Shown: positions 1 to 9,600 of the stretch, in pieces
Layout: every line of letters starts with the position of its first letter
Numbering within the stretch: the stretch's first letter is position 1
NCBI GenBank assembly: GCA_030267965.1
Contig: BRYA01001233.1
Span: 1 to 19,812 of the forward strand
Reading direction: 5' to 3'
Origin: Triparma columacea
Lineage: Eukaryota > Sar > Bolidophyceae > Parmales > Triparmaceae
DNA length: 19,812 nt
The notes under the pieces: model-generated
Seen by the model: the letters and a program-made list of their open reading frames with translations, nothing else
Told to the model about the DNA's origin: nothing
Database searches by the model: none
Program-made: the position numbers and the translations under genes

Positions 1-332
1 CCACCTTGGCCCATGTCGACCCCTTCCCTCTCGAACAACGGCTATCTGTGAGCGTGTAAGAGCAGATGGGTTAGATCCAGACTGTGTGTCCATCTACCAA
101 TCCAAGGTTTCGCTCCACCACGTAGGCTGCAATGTGCATATATTAGTTGAGTGGCTATGAATGACGGAACAATTTCTACGAAAGATGTGGTCAAAGTCCC
201 AGAACCCTCGAGCGAAAACAGATGGTGAATCCCCTCTCCTTCAATCTCAACCTCGCATTTTTCTCGTTCCCATCGTCGTCCCACCCCCCTCTCGTGGCAT
301 GATCTTCCCATAACAGCTCTTTTCCCTCAAAT

Positions 333-368
333 CGCCCATCTTTGATGTTTTTGATGACAAGATGGGCG
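333..368. repeat. Perfect 10-bp inverted repeat (hairpin)
   Basis: CGCCCATCTT at 333-342 is exactly repeated in reverse complement as AAGATGGGCG at 359-368, with a 16-nt spacer. Transcribed from either strand it would form a 10-bp stem. The spacer contains two TGATG motifs. It lies about 400 bp beyond the stop codon of the cyclase gene and in no recognisable gene. A structural RNA, a regulatory site or chance are all possible. Confidence 0.6.
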
Positions 369-615
369 TAAAGCTGTTCTGGTACAGTGTGCCATATCTT
401 CCCTCCCTCAACGCGCTATCAAAACCCTGTCCCCGATATCGTGCAATACCTTATCCTCCCGTCGGAGATGACTCACATATCAAATATTGGTACCTCTCGA
501 AAGGATATTCCAAAAGTGTTACAAGGATATGATTTCAGGAAAACAAAATGCAAAACCCAACTTCTTCCTAGTGTTGTTTTGGGAGTAAATTCCTAACTCC
601 CTTGCCTCCTTCCAA

Positions 616-642
616 CCCAACCCGCCCAAACCAACCCCCCCC
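616..642 (-). other. G-quadruplex-type tract on the minus strand
   Basis: C-tracts at 616-618, 621-623, 625-627 and 635-642 give four G-runs on the minus strand (8, 3, 3 and 3 G) with loops of 7, 1 and 2 nt. This meets the usual G3+N1-7 rule. In the direction of cyclase transcription it sits roughly 100 nt past the candidate poly(A) signal, where a pause element could aid termination. That role is inferred. Confidence 0.5.
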
Positions 643-738
643 TTAATTCCGCCTAACCCTATCCCTAATGTGCACACGTTGACGTTGTCCAGCATAATAG
701 GTTGTAACCTAAAAAATGAGAAAAGTAATAAAAAAACT

Positions 739-744
739 TTTATT
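739..744 (-). terminator. ADCY10: Candidate poly(A) signal of the cyclase gene
   Basis: TTTATT on the plus strand reads AATAAA on the minus strand, about 25 nt after the TGA or equivalent stop at 768-770. The position and exact hexamer fit a polyadenylation signal. A plus-strand AATAAA overlaps nearby at 727-732, so a convergent plus-strand transcript ending here cannot be excluded. Confidence 0.5.
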
Positions 745-767
745 TCCTCACATTTGTCACACATTTG

Positions 768-3700
768 TCAATCTCTCGACTTTATCTTTCGGTTGCTGTG
801 CTGTTCCTTCAGCAGGGTGATGTACCCTTTCAGTTGGTTGCTGAAGCTGTCAAAGTCGTCTCGCTCGGAGTTGGCATCATCGCTTCCTCCCTGGCTATGG
901 TCTTCTTCGCTGAGCTCTTCGGCGAGAGCCATCTTGATATCAAAATCAGGTGCCCAAAATTTCTGCTCTTGCTCTGACATTTTCGAGCTCAGCTGCGTGC
1001 TCACTCCGTCCGCCCCCTCCTTTCTACTGGCTCCAGAGAGGCCGCCAAAGAATGCGGTCACCCGGTTTGAAGTCGAGCTGGTCTTGTTTTTCGAGTAGGA
1101 GCTTCGTTCTGATCTGTCTATTCCACTCGCACCAATCGCGACGGCTGCTCCGCTTTTGCTCCTGAAGCTCCTCTGTTGACTTAAGCTCCCGATCTGATCT
1201 CCCTCTTTCTTTGGCATAGATTCCCCCGTAGGCGCAGATTCCCCAGTAAAAAGCTTGAACTTGATTGTGGTTCTGATCTTTGCCTTCGTACTGTTGAGGA
1301 CCTTGTTCCAGGAGATGCCCTGGAAAGCGGCCGCCGTCGTCAGAATCTGGTCGTCATCTTTCTTCTTCACCTTCTCCACGGCCTTGGATGCCGCTTTCCC
1401 TCCGTATGCCGTCCCGAAGTTCTGTAGTTGCTTCTTCTTCTTTGTTTCAATTGCCTTGACCTTCGCCACGGTCTCTCTCCTCTTGGCTTGACCTTCCTCA
1501 ATAGAACCCTTACGTCCTCCCAATTGCTCTGCCTTTTTCTTCGCATCGTCAACTTCCCCCTCGCCTTTTTCTATTCCTTGCCCAATCTTGCGTGAACTTA
1601 GTACCCTCCCTTCTTGTGTAGGTGAGCTGCTCCTCTTGAGGCTCAAGAAGCCCAGGGCCTGCGTGAGCCTCTTGTTTTCAACAAGTGTCTTCCTCTTCAT
1701 TGACACCGCCTTGGCCGTTCTTACTGAGCCCTGCTTGTCCCCATCACCTCCGTCCCCCCTACCGTTTTCCCCCCCCCCCTTATCGGTGGTCTTGTTTTTC
1801 CTAAAGATGTCCAGTTTCTTGCTGACCATCTTGCCAGCAGCAATCGTTCCGAAACCTACTTTGCCCTTCTTCAGGGCGTTTATGATGTTCGAAACTCCCT
1901 GAAGCCAATGAATGCAGGGGTAGATGCGGTGGAAGATTGCGTCGGGCATATCCGGCGGCATCTTCGTGAGCACTTTTCTAGCGTATTGCCCGGCCCAATG
2001 CTGGATTTCCATCGTCCCGATCAATTCGCATATCGCGATACTAGTTTCGACCCTGCTGGCCATGAAGTAGTGATGGATCGTGAAGCAAACGTACTTTTTC
2101 GATATTTTGGTATACCTTGGGTCAAGTACTTGTGGGCTCTTGCTTTTTCTCGTACTCGCGCTCTTCGTGGTTTCGCCCTCGTCGGAAGCGTCGAGGTGTT
2201 CGTCCTCATCTTCGCTGTCGCGCTCGCTCTCTAGGCCGAGCTTGTCCTCGTACCAGTGCGCGGTGGCAAGGTGCAGCTCGGATCTTCTCGAAAAGCTGAG
2301 CATCTGGTAGCAGGCGGTCTGGCAATGAATGTTTATGAAGGTGTATGTCAAGTAGGACAACGATTCCTCGTCTTCCGTCTTGTTTCCGCCCCCTTGGGCC
2401 ATCATGACCTTATTAACAACTTCGCTGTGCTCGTCTTCCAGAGGCATAATGGCCTTGACGACAGTGTGTTCGATGATTCCCATCGCAATCAGCTCGCAAA
2501 GGTCGTCCTCCAGCCTGTTGACGCTCAAGACAGCATCCTGCAGTAGCTCTTCCAGCAGATGGATAGGGCAGTCACTTCCCCCCACGACACTCATCACCTT
2601 AAGGATCCACATCTGCTGCGCAGTGCAGTTATTCAATGCCACCCTGACCTCATCTAGGATTTCGGGTGGCTGGTAGCTGAGGAAGTTCTCAGGTATTCTT
2701 GGGTGCTTAAGAGTCCAAGTTTTTTCCTGGCTTAGATTGAGGTCCTTGTCAAAGCTCTGCACGGGGTTCCCACAGCTTTCACCGTCTGTCCCTGGGTCCT
2801 TCAGGTAGCTCGCAAAGAGTTTGATGTAAAGCGGATTGCCCTGCGTGTATCCGTACATAGCTGCGGCAGTGATGTTGCATACCTTCTCCGTACCAAGAAT
2901 CATCGCTGTCATAGCGATTGTCTCGTTGAAATCTAGGTTACCGAGGGTGATCTCGGTAACTTCGCAGTCGCCGTCTTTCAGCTCCTTGACCATGTCGTCC
3001 ATTATCGTCCAGTCGATATCCTCCTCTGTCTTCGTGACTAGCTCGAGCTTGCCTTCAATGACTTGATTCATGGTGGTTTGCTGGGCTTCCTTCTTCTTCT
3101 GAATGCGCTTCTCCATGATTGACTTCCTAGGCGACTTCGAAGTCTGCCTCACTGACTCAAATTTGCCCCTCTTCGACAACTTGGGAGGGATTGGCTTCCT
3201 CTCCTGGAGGGTTTCCAGGCTTTCTTTCTTCTCCTCTCCCTCCCTGACACCCTCCTCGATGGGCGGCGGTTTCCCCTTCGCCATAAGACCCTTCGAAAAG
3301 GCATTACTCGCCATAATTGTGTTTCTCATTGCTTTTCTCTGAGCATCCACGACCTGCATCGTGGGGACATGAAGCCTCATGTCGGGAAGATACCGGTGGC
3401 CCGTCTTGGTAGCTATGATGATCACCACCTCTTCTTTCAACCTCGATGCGATCTCTTTTATCATGGTGATGGAATTGACGTCGCAGTATTGAGCATTGTC
3501 GAAGACAATGGCAATGGGGGAGAAGTTTATCAGCAATTTGAGGGCCGCCTCGACCACATCTACCGTCTTTTCCAGGCATGTTGCCTCCGATATCTGATTG
3601 AGCTCTTTGGTCACTGGCAGATTAGTGGCCAGGATGAAGTTCATCAAAAAAAGGGAGCCCTTGTGCTCCTTCAGGAACCTCTCCCCGACAGTCTTAATAA

Positions 3701-6409
3701 AGAAAGTCCTCGCCTTGACTGTGTCTCCGTTGTCGTTTTCCAGGGATTGTAGGTTACCCGGCACGTACTTCGTGTAGGCGTACTTGAGCATCTTGTATTC
3801 TTGCTCCTTCCAAGCGACACCATCCTCAGGCTCGAGGCACCCTTCCCTAAAAATGCTGAAGATCTTAATAATAATTTGGACCCATGAGTCGAGGCCCTCG
3901 ACTTGCGCGCACTGGAAGGATTGGGGCGCAAGGGATATCCGGATGTTCATGTTGATGGTCTCCCTCGTCGCGTTGCCCTTGAAAACCAGTAAGTTTTGCA
4001 TCCGCTGGTTGGACTTTACTATCTGGTGAATGAGGTGCGTCTTCCCTGTGCCCGACTGCCCCTTCAGCAACAATAGTCCTCCCTCGAGGTTGTCGTACAA
4101 GGATTCGAGCTTCGTCGTGATAATATTCTGCTCTTCCTTCCTTCCCACGGTGGTCGAGTTTACGAGGTTGGCCATTTCCAGCAGTTGAATGTACCTCGGC
4201 TCTACTGGGCAGTACACGCTTGTCGTCCCCTTAATGCCCTTGAGGCTCACATTTTGGGCCAGCTTATTGTTTACGAAGTCAATCCTCGACTTTGCGAGGT
4301 TCATGGTAAGCGAGTCGACACAAATGTCAAGGTTGTCGTCGGGCCTCAACTGCTTATTGCCTTTCATCTTCCTTGCAAAGAAGGCAAGACGTGCAGCAAG
4401 GTTGACCACCTTGCCCACGAGGGCAAATTCCCTTCTGAAGTCTGACCCAATGGCAGCGCAGAAGACGTGGCCCGTCCCGATGCCTATAGATAGGTTACCC
4501 AAGTTCCCGATGGTCTGGGAGTGCTTGATCTGGAGGGCGGCGAGACAGGCGGACGCGGCAGGATTGGGAAGCACATTTGGCTGCAGACCGAAGCCTACAA
4601 CGAGGACCAATCCCTTGTCATCCATGGAGAACTCCTTGATGATTCCTGAGTTCGCTGTGATGATGCGCTGGAGTGCGAGGAAGACCCTTTGGACCCCAGA
4701 GAGGTCGTGGATTGTCTCCTTGAAGGTGACGAACATTGCCGAGCACTGGGCTGCTTCCTCCATCCAGTCCAGGTCGATGTTGTGGTGGTCGCAGTGGTAC
4801 GTTACGGGAACTGGAACGAAGTGTTTCAGCCGAGCCTCAAATACCTTGTTATTCTTAGCCTTGGAAACTAACTGCTGGCGCTTGCTTTTCTGGAACGTAC
4901 GTTTCGTGATGAGGAAGTCCTCCATCTTCTCGGGTTTTTTGGCTCCGCCCCTGCCACTATCGAAAAGCGCTTCGTCGCTCAGCTCCTCTTCAGCGGACTC
5001 GCCCCCGGGCTTTGGCTCCTCCTTGTCGACCTTGAGAAGGACACAAGTCCTACTGCCCCCCTGGGACTTCGGAGGCGTCGCCGTCTGCTTTATCCCTACC
5101 TTTACGCCATTTTTTCTAAGGTCCACGTACTCAAATGCTTCCTTGTTGAGCTTCCTCGAGGTGTTGGAGTAAAGAAGGTCCCAGCAGTCCCCGGACATGC
5201 AGAGTTCACCAGGTTGATTGAGGTCCCCCATGGCCTTGAGATCGGCGAAAGGCTTCCCTGAGATCATGTACTCCCACCTGCCCTGGTAGCCTCCCACGCA
5301 AAATATGGACAGGGACCCTATCACCATGTACAAGCGGACTTGCAATGTGTTACCTTCCACCACGAAGTTGTTGTACTTGCTGAGAATGTCAAGGCAGGCT
5401 GACTGGGCCTTGGCAAGGGATCTCTTGATGGATTTTGTCTTGTCCTCAAAGATGCTAATGATAGCATCCCCGGCAATCCTGACGACATCCCCGCCGTGGT
5501 TCATGGTGACTCCTACCAACAGTCGGAAGTACTTGGTCAGGACGGTCCTAAGCCTCTCCGCGCCGAGCTTTGATGCGTCGTTCTGGGCTTCCCTGAGCTT
5601 GAGGGCCTGCTTCTTGATGGCTTTTGTCGCCATTTGTTCTCTATTATGTGAGCTCTTGCTGCAAACGAGGGGAGGTGGGCAGATGGGGGGGGGGATAAGA
5701 GGGGGTTAGAGACTGTCAGATACTGAAAAGTATGCGTTACGCCCAGCTGAGTCCTCGACCTTTCCTCACTCACCTCCCCACGCCTTGGTAAATTGAACCT
5801 TTCCTATCCGAATGTGCCTCCGCGACGGTATCTAGCGCGCCGCCGCAGTGCTCGTTCAGGGCCATCTCCTCCATCTCCTCAGACAGCATAGTCGACTTCA
5901 CTAAGTCCGCCATGACAAGAACTCCATAAAAATCGGTCTTGGAAGGTTGGGGAAGGATCTGGTTCCTGGCAACACCCGCGTCGTCTACGAGTTCCGAATC
6001 GACAACCTCGATGAGCTTCTTTGGGAGAAAAGAGAACATGCTCTCCAGCTTCAGCTTGTGCGCGGTGTCCTGGTTATCACGGAGGTTTCGCAACTGCTTG
6101 CGAGCCCACTGGGTTGCCCTGCCTCCATCTGTGGGGGGGAGAACGGGGGGGGGGGAGGGGGGGGGTTGAGAGGGGGGGTCCGATTATGGAGGAGACATGA
6201 GGGGGCACGAAACGGAAGGGTGAAGAAGAAGGAGAGAAGAAATCCAATGAAACTCCTCTCATCCAACACCCATGAGGTCGCAGGCCCCCTCTCAAGCACT
6301 CACCGTAAGCACTAAACTTCTTCTTGTTCTTGTCGCCCAAGCTTGATAGAACAGAAACCACATTACTGGCCTTATCCTTTTCATCATCATCAAATCTGAC
6401 ATTACTCAT
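768..6409 (-). CDS. ADCY10: Soluble adenylyl cyclase (ADCY10-type, class III), three exons
   Basis: Probably makes cAMP from ATP, as bicarbonate- and Ca2+-responsive soluble cyclases do in cytosol and flagella. Exons 6409-6304, 6128-5774 and 5658-768 join in frame (phases 1 and 2) to give 1783 residues; human sAC is about 1610. C1 cyclase half: residues about 100-315, with metal-binding Asp110 (in MADLVKST) and Asp218 (in RIAGDA). C2 half: about 435-640, with catalytic-type Lys502 (DDKG), Asn573 and Arg577 (NLAAR). ATPase region: Walker A GQSGTGKT at 687-694 and Walker B ending in Asp874. A helical TPR-like region follows, then a basic, Ser-rich, probably disordered tail from about 1440. Start: the first ATG after an in-frame stop is at 6407-6409; the ATG at 5633 lies inside the cyclase fold and cannot be the true start. 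Oddities: about 55 extra residues between the two metal Asps, and Arg214/Lys295 where human sAC has Lys/Arg. Family call is firm; exact splice sites are inferred. Confidence 0.93.
5659..5773 (-). other. ADCY10: Intron 2 of the cyclase gene (115 bp)
   Basis: On the minus strand the donor is AG|GTGAGT and the acceptor TTTGCAG|C. A CTAAC branch motif (5709-5705) and a C-rich tract precede the acceptor. Removing it joins AG+C into a Ser codon (residue 154) and keeps the cyclase C1 half in frame, which supports the model. The plus strand has G-runs of 4, 3, 10 and 5 between 5669 and 5705. Confidence 0.88.
6129..6303 (-). other. ADCY10: Intron 1 of the cyclase gene (175 bp)
   Basis: On the minus strand the donor is TACG|GTGAGT and the acceptor CCCACAG|AT. 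Joining G+AT gives Asp36 and leads in frame into the segment before the C1 half. The 3' part is almost pure C: on the plus strand, G-runs of 7, 11, 9 and 7 at 6133-6178 with loops of 5, 1 and 6 nt. The splice is supported by consensus sites and frame only, since the joined N-terminal segment is not itself a known domain. Confidence 0.82.
6133..6178 (+). other. G-quadruplex motif in cyclase intron 1
   Basis: Four long plus-strand G-runs at 6133-6139, 6145-6155, 6157-6165 and 6172-6178 form a textbook G4 motif. The plus strand is the template for the cyclase gene. The complementary C-runs are the polypyrimidine tract of the intron 1 acceptor at 6129. Confidence 0.75.
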
Positions 6410-6638
6410 GCCTTCTATCGGGGATGTCTGAGAAGACCTGGGTGACCTTACCAAGCGCCAGCCGCCAATTCAACCCAGGTTTTCGGGGCTCGTGGTGTTC
6501 TGTGGGAACGCTTCTCGGCTCAAGACGGGTTGTACCTCTATTTCCTCTCAAAAATCAGAGTCCCCAACTGTGAACAGTTCAGGTCTTCCGGCTTCCAGGC
6601 TTCCGGCTCTCTCATAATTCTGCCATTCTCGCCGTTGT
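6410..6638. promoter_or_regulatory. Divergent promoter between cyclase and IQ/coiled-coil genes
   Basis: Only 229 bp separate the two start codons, so both promoters and 5' leaders must fit here unless distant leader exons exist. Visible elements: an 8-bp inverted repeat, ACCTGGGT at 6436-6443 and ACCCAGGT at 6473-6480; a tight dyad, AACTGT-GA-ACAGTT at 6566-6579, resembling paired MYB-type cores; and a direct repeat, CTTCCGGCT at 6585-6593 and 6600-6608. I see no clear TATA box. Shared regulation of the two genes is inferred from the spacing. Confidence 0.55.
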
Positions 6639-9600
6639 ATGTTGCAGCCAACAGCTGCTGCCACCGAGGCAAAAAAATGGATGGTAAACAGGCGGACGAA
6701 GAGAGCTGTTCGCGTCAACGTGACGCTGCAGCCTGCCACGGTGACCACAATTGACAGAGAGGCCTTCAGGCACATCATGTATTCGGGGGACATTGATGTG
6801 GACTCTGGGACCTCCCATGCTGTAGATTACGTTAAAAATAGGGCTCCCCTGATTGAAGGTAAAGTATACTCCGGCTTGGAGATGCAGAAGAGGGCCAAGG
6901 CCACGTTTTCCACTCAACCAAAACCCTCGAAGAGAAGACGAGAGGACAAACGGGACAACAATCCCTACTTTGAGCAGAATCCCGCAAGGTCCGGCGAACC
7001 TTCGTCCCTTGCCAAGGCATTGGCAATCAGGCTTCCTGTGGATTCGTCTTCAGCCCTCCCTGTACACCTCCTGAAGCAGCCCCTGTCACCAACTGCTCCG
7101 GGGCCTCCCATCTTTCACCCCAAACTCTTCTCTGACTTAAACCCCTCCGACTCCAATGACGGCTCTTCTCCCCCTGTTCGCGCTTCTGATCCTATCCTGG
7201 GCTCGCTGGCTGCGCACCACAAGCGAGTGAAGCAGGTTAAGAAGCGAAAAAGGAAGAAGATTAAGGAAGGGCAGGTGAGTGTGAAATTCCCAGACGCGCA
7301 GGCTGCCTGTTTGTGGTCCTATCTAACCCTCCACCTGACCATGAATCACTGCCATCTCTCAACCCATCTCTCGCCTCCCCTTTTCTTCTCTCACAGGAAA
7401 TGCTGTCTTCTGCTTCTGGTTACGGCGCCAAGGCGCTGAATGAGCAAGACAATTTTGTGCTCATGATGCCGCCCTTAAATCTTCCCTCTGTTGTTGCTGC
7501 CAATATTTCCCTCCCCCCCTCTTCCACCCATTCCTCCTTCCAACAACAGCACGGCATCGTCCCCACAAGGAGAAAAATGTCCAAGTCCATCCAAGAGCTC
7601 AAGCCCCTCGAGCGGGAGCGTCTCGACATCGAGCAAAATATAATCAAGTCCGCGTACAATCTCATCGACACAAGGTATTCCAACGACAAGTCCCTCGCCT
7701 ACTACAACAAGCTTAATGGCAATGCTGTCAATTCCCTCCCCCTCAACTACGTCTTCAGGAAGGCCGTCGACAAGTACATCAGGGCCAAGACTTTGAGTGC
7801 TGTGCAACTTTGGCGACGGTACGTGAAAATTCATAGAGCACACGAAACGGAACAGGGGTTCAAGAGCCTCCAAGCTTCGACGATCCAGCGCGCAGTCCGT
7901 TGCTACCTCGCCAAGATCATCGTCAAGGTTCAGAAGAGGAAGCGTGAGGAGTATCAGCTTTCCTGTATTATCTTCCTCCAAGGCTGCTGGAGGAGAAAGA
8001 TGGCCTTCAATGTTTGGACGACCAAGAGGAACGTCATTAGGACGGCCAGGCTCAATTTCATGGCCACAAAAATCCAGGCCTCCTTCCGAGCTTTTCTGTA
8101 CGGGTCCGTTCCAGCATGTAAAATTTTCAGGGTCGAACTTAACAGAGCCCTCAAGTGTCTCACTGGCAGAATGCCCATCCACAGGGCCCCGCTTCTCGGG
8201 GGCCTCCTTCCGTCGGAGGCCAGGAAGCTGACTCGATCCTTGGAGATTGTCACGCACCCTGGAGTACCCTACGCAACCATGGGGACCCCCTCTGAGATCC
8301 GCTTCCTCATCGCCTCCTGCTGGAGAATCATAACCCGCCGTGAGGAAGAGGGGGAGAGGCAGAAGAACCAGTGGAGGGAAAGTAAGAGGCTGAAAGAAGA
8401 GGCAAGGCGCAAGAACCTTGAGGAGCAACTCGCGGCTCGCAAGGCCTCTTTCGAAAGAAAGCTCCAGGAGGCGCACGCAATGGAGGAGTTCGAAAAAATG
8501 TCCCTGGAGGAGGCTGAGGCACAAAGGCGAATTAAGAGAAGGCTCGAGAAGGAGATTGCGGACATGGCACAGCTGGAGGAGCGTGGCTTCAAGAATGAGG
8601 CCGAGGCCATGGCAAGGGAGGAACGCTTCCAAAAGCAGTACGCTTCCCAGCTTGGGGATCAGCGAAAGAGCGACATGATGCTTGAGCTTTCCATGTTCCA
8701 GGCGGAGGACAGGGCCGCAAAGGAGCTGCGCCAGCGCCTCAAGGATTTGGAAATTGAGGAGGAGCAGCGTAGGATAGAGGCCGAACACATGAAGAAGATT
8801 TCTATGATGGGCGAAGACATGTCGAAGCGGAGCAACAGGATAAGGTTCCACAGGAAGAGGAAACAGTACTTTAAGTCGCCCAAAAATCGGAGGGAGTACC
8901 TGAAAAAGAAGAGGGAGGAGGAGCACAGGCTCCTACTCCTCGAGGTCATTCCGACTCCTCCTGTGATTCCAACCGCCAAACCGAGGAGAAGGAAAATAGA
9001 GGCCTTCAATAATCCCCCGCCCCTCCCGTTCGTGATTGCAAAGGTGGGCGCAAGGTACATTCGCATGTTTTGCGAGCCTGTCCCGTCTGCGACGGCCGTG
9101 GAGGCGGAAAATTTTGTAAAGAACATGAAAAGTAGCCAGGATTTGTACAGGAAGACGCTAAGGAGCGTGGCTGAGGAGAGGGGGAGGTTGGTCCAGCTCG
9201 AAGACGACCTTGACGACGCCGAGCATCACATCCTGACTCTCAAGGCAAAGACCCGCTTGGAGAGAAAGGAGGCGCGAGATGCAGTGTTGAGCCTTGCGGC
9301 GGAGATTGAAGACCAGCAGCTCAACGTGGACGACGCCGAGGAGGAATTGATGGAGGCGGCGAAGGAAACGGTGGAACGTCTCAAGGAAGCGTCAAATCTG
9401 GTCGGTGCCGGGAAGCTACCGAAGTTCAAGTTTGACGTGAATCACACCCTCGGCAACACGAAATCCAGCAGCGAGCTGAGCGCCGCCAGGGAATGGCTGA
9501 GGCAGCTTTCGCAGTGGTGCCTCAGGGCAGAGGCCAGCATCAAACTGTCGGTGCAAGAACGCTTCATCAATAGTCTGAGGGTCATCGGAGAGCTCTCTAG

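Larger units (their letters stand above)
1..767. other. Non-coding or unassigned flank downstream of the cyclase gene
   Basis: I see no convincing gene here. Open frames in this stretch are short, lack the GC-rich codon use of the real genes nearby and resemble nothing I recognise. A plus-strand frame open from base 2 to about 160, and shorter ones ending near 49-59, could be the tail of an upstream gene, but nothing supports this. What can be seen is a perfect hairpin (333-368), a C-rich tract that is G-rich on the minus strand (616-642), and AATAAA-type signals on both strands near 727-744. Confidence 0.6.

Noticed and set aside
42..311. Minus-strand open frame of 89 codons
   Set aside because: No recognisable motif, unlike codon use of nearby genes, and no splice sites that link it to another frame.
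387..596. Plus-strand open frame of 69 codons ending at 596
   Set aside because: It starts at GTG, is AT-rich compared with the real genes and shows no domain.
652..668. Telomere-like CCTAACCCTATCCCTAA
   Set aside because: Fewer than three imperfect units and flanked by normal genic sequence; most likely chance in a C-rich stretch.
4189..5172. Open frame of 327 codons on the plus strand
   Set aside because: It is antisense to the cyclase halves, which have clear conserved motifs; this frame has none.
5631..5633. ATG at 5633 as start of the cyclase
   Set aside because: It falls inside the C1 catalytic half. The first metal-binding Asp is encoded upstream and is joined in frame by a consensus intron.
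7475..8926. Long open frame of 483 codons on the minus strand
   Set aside because: It lies wholly opposite the IQ/coiled-coil coding sequence. Leu-rich composition is the usual reverse shadow of Glu/Lys-rich helices.
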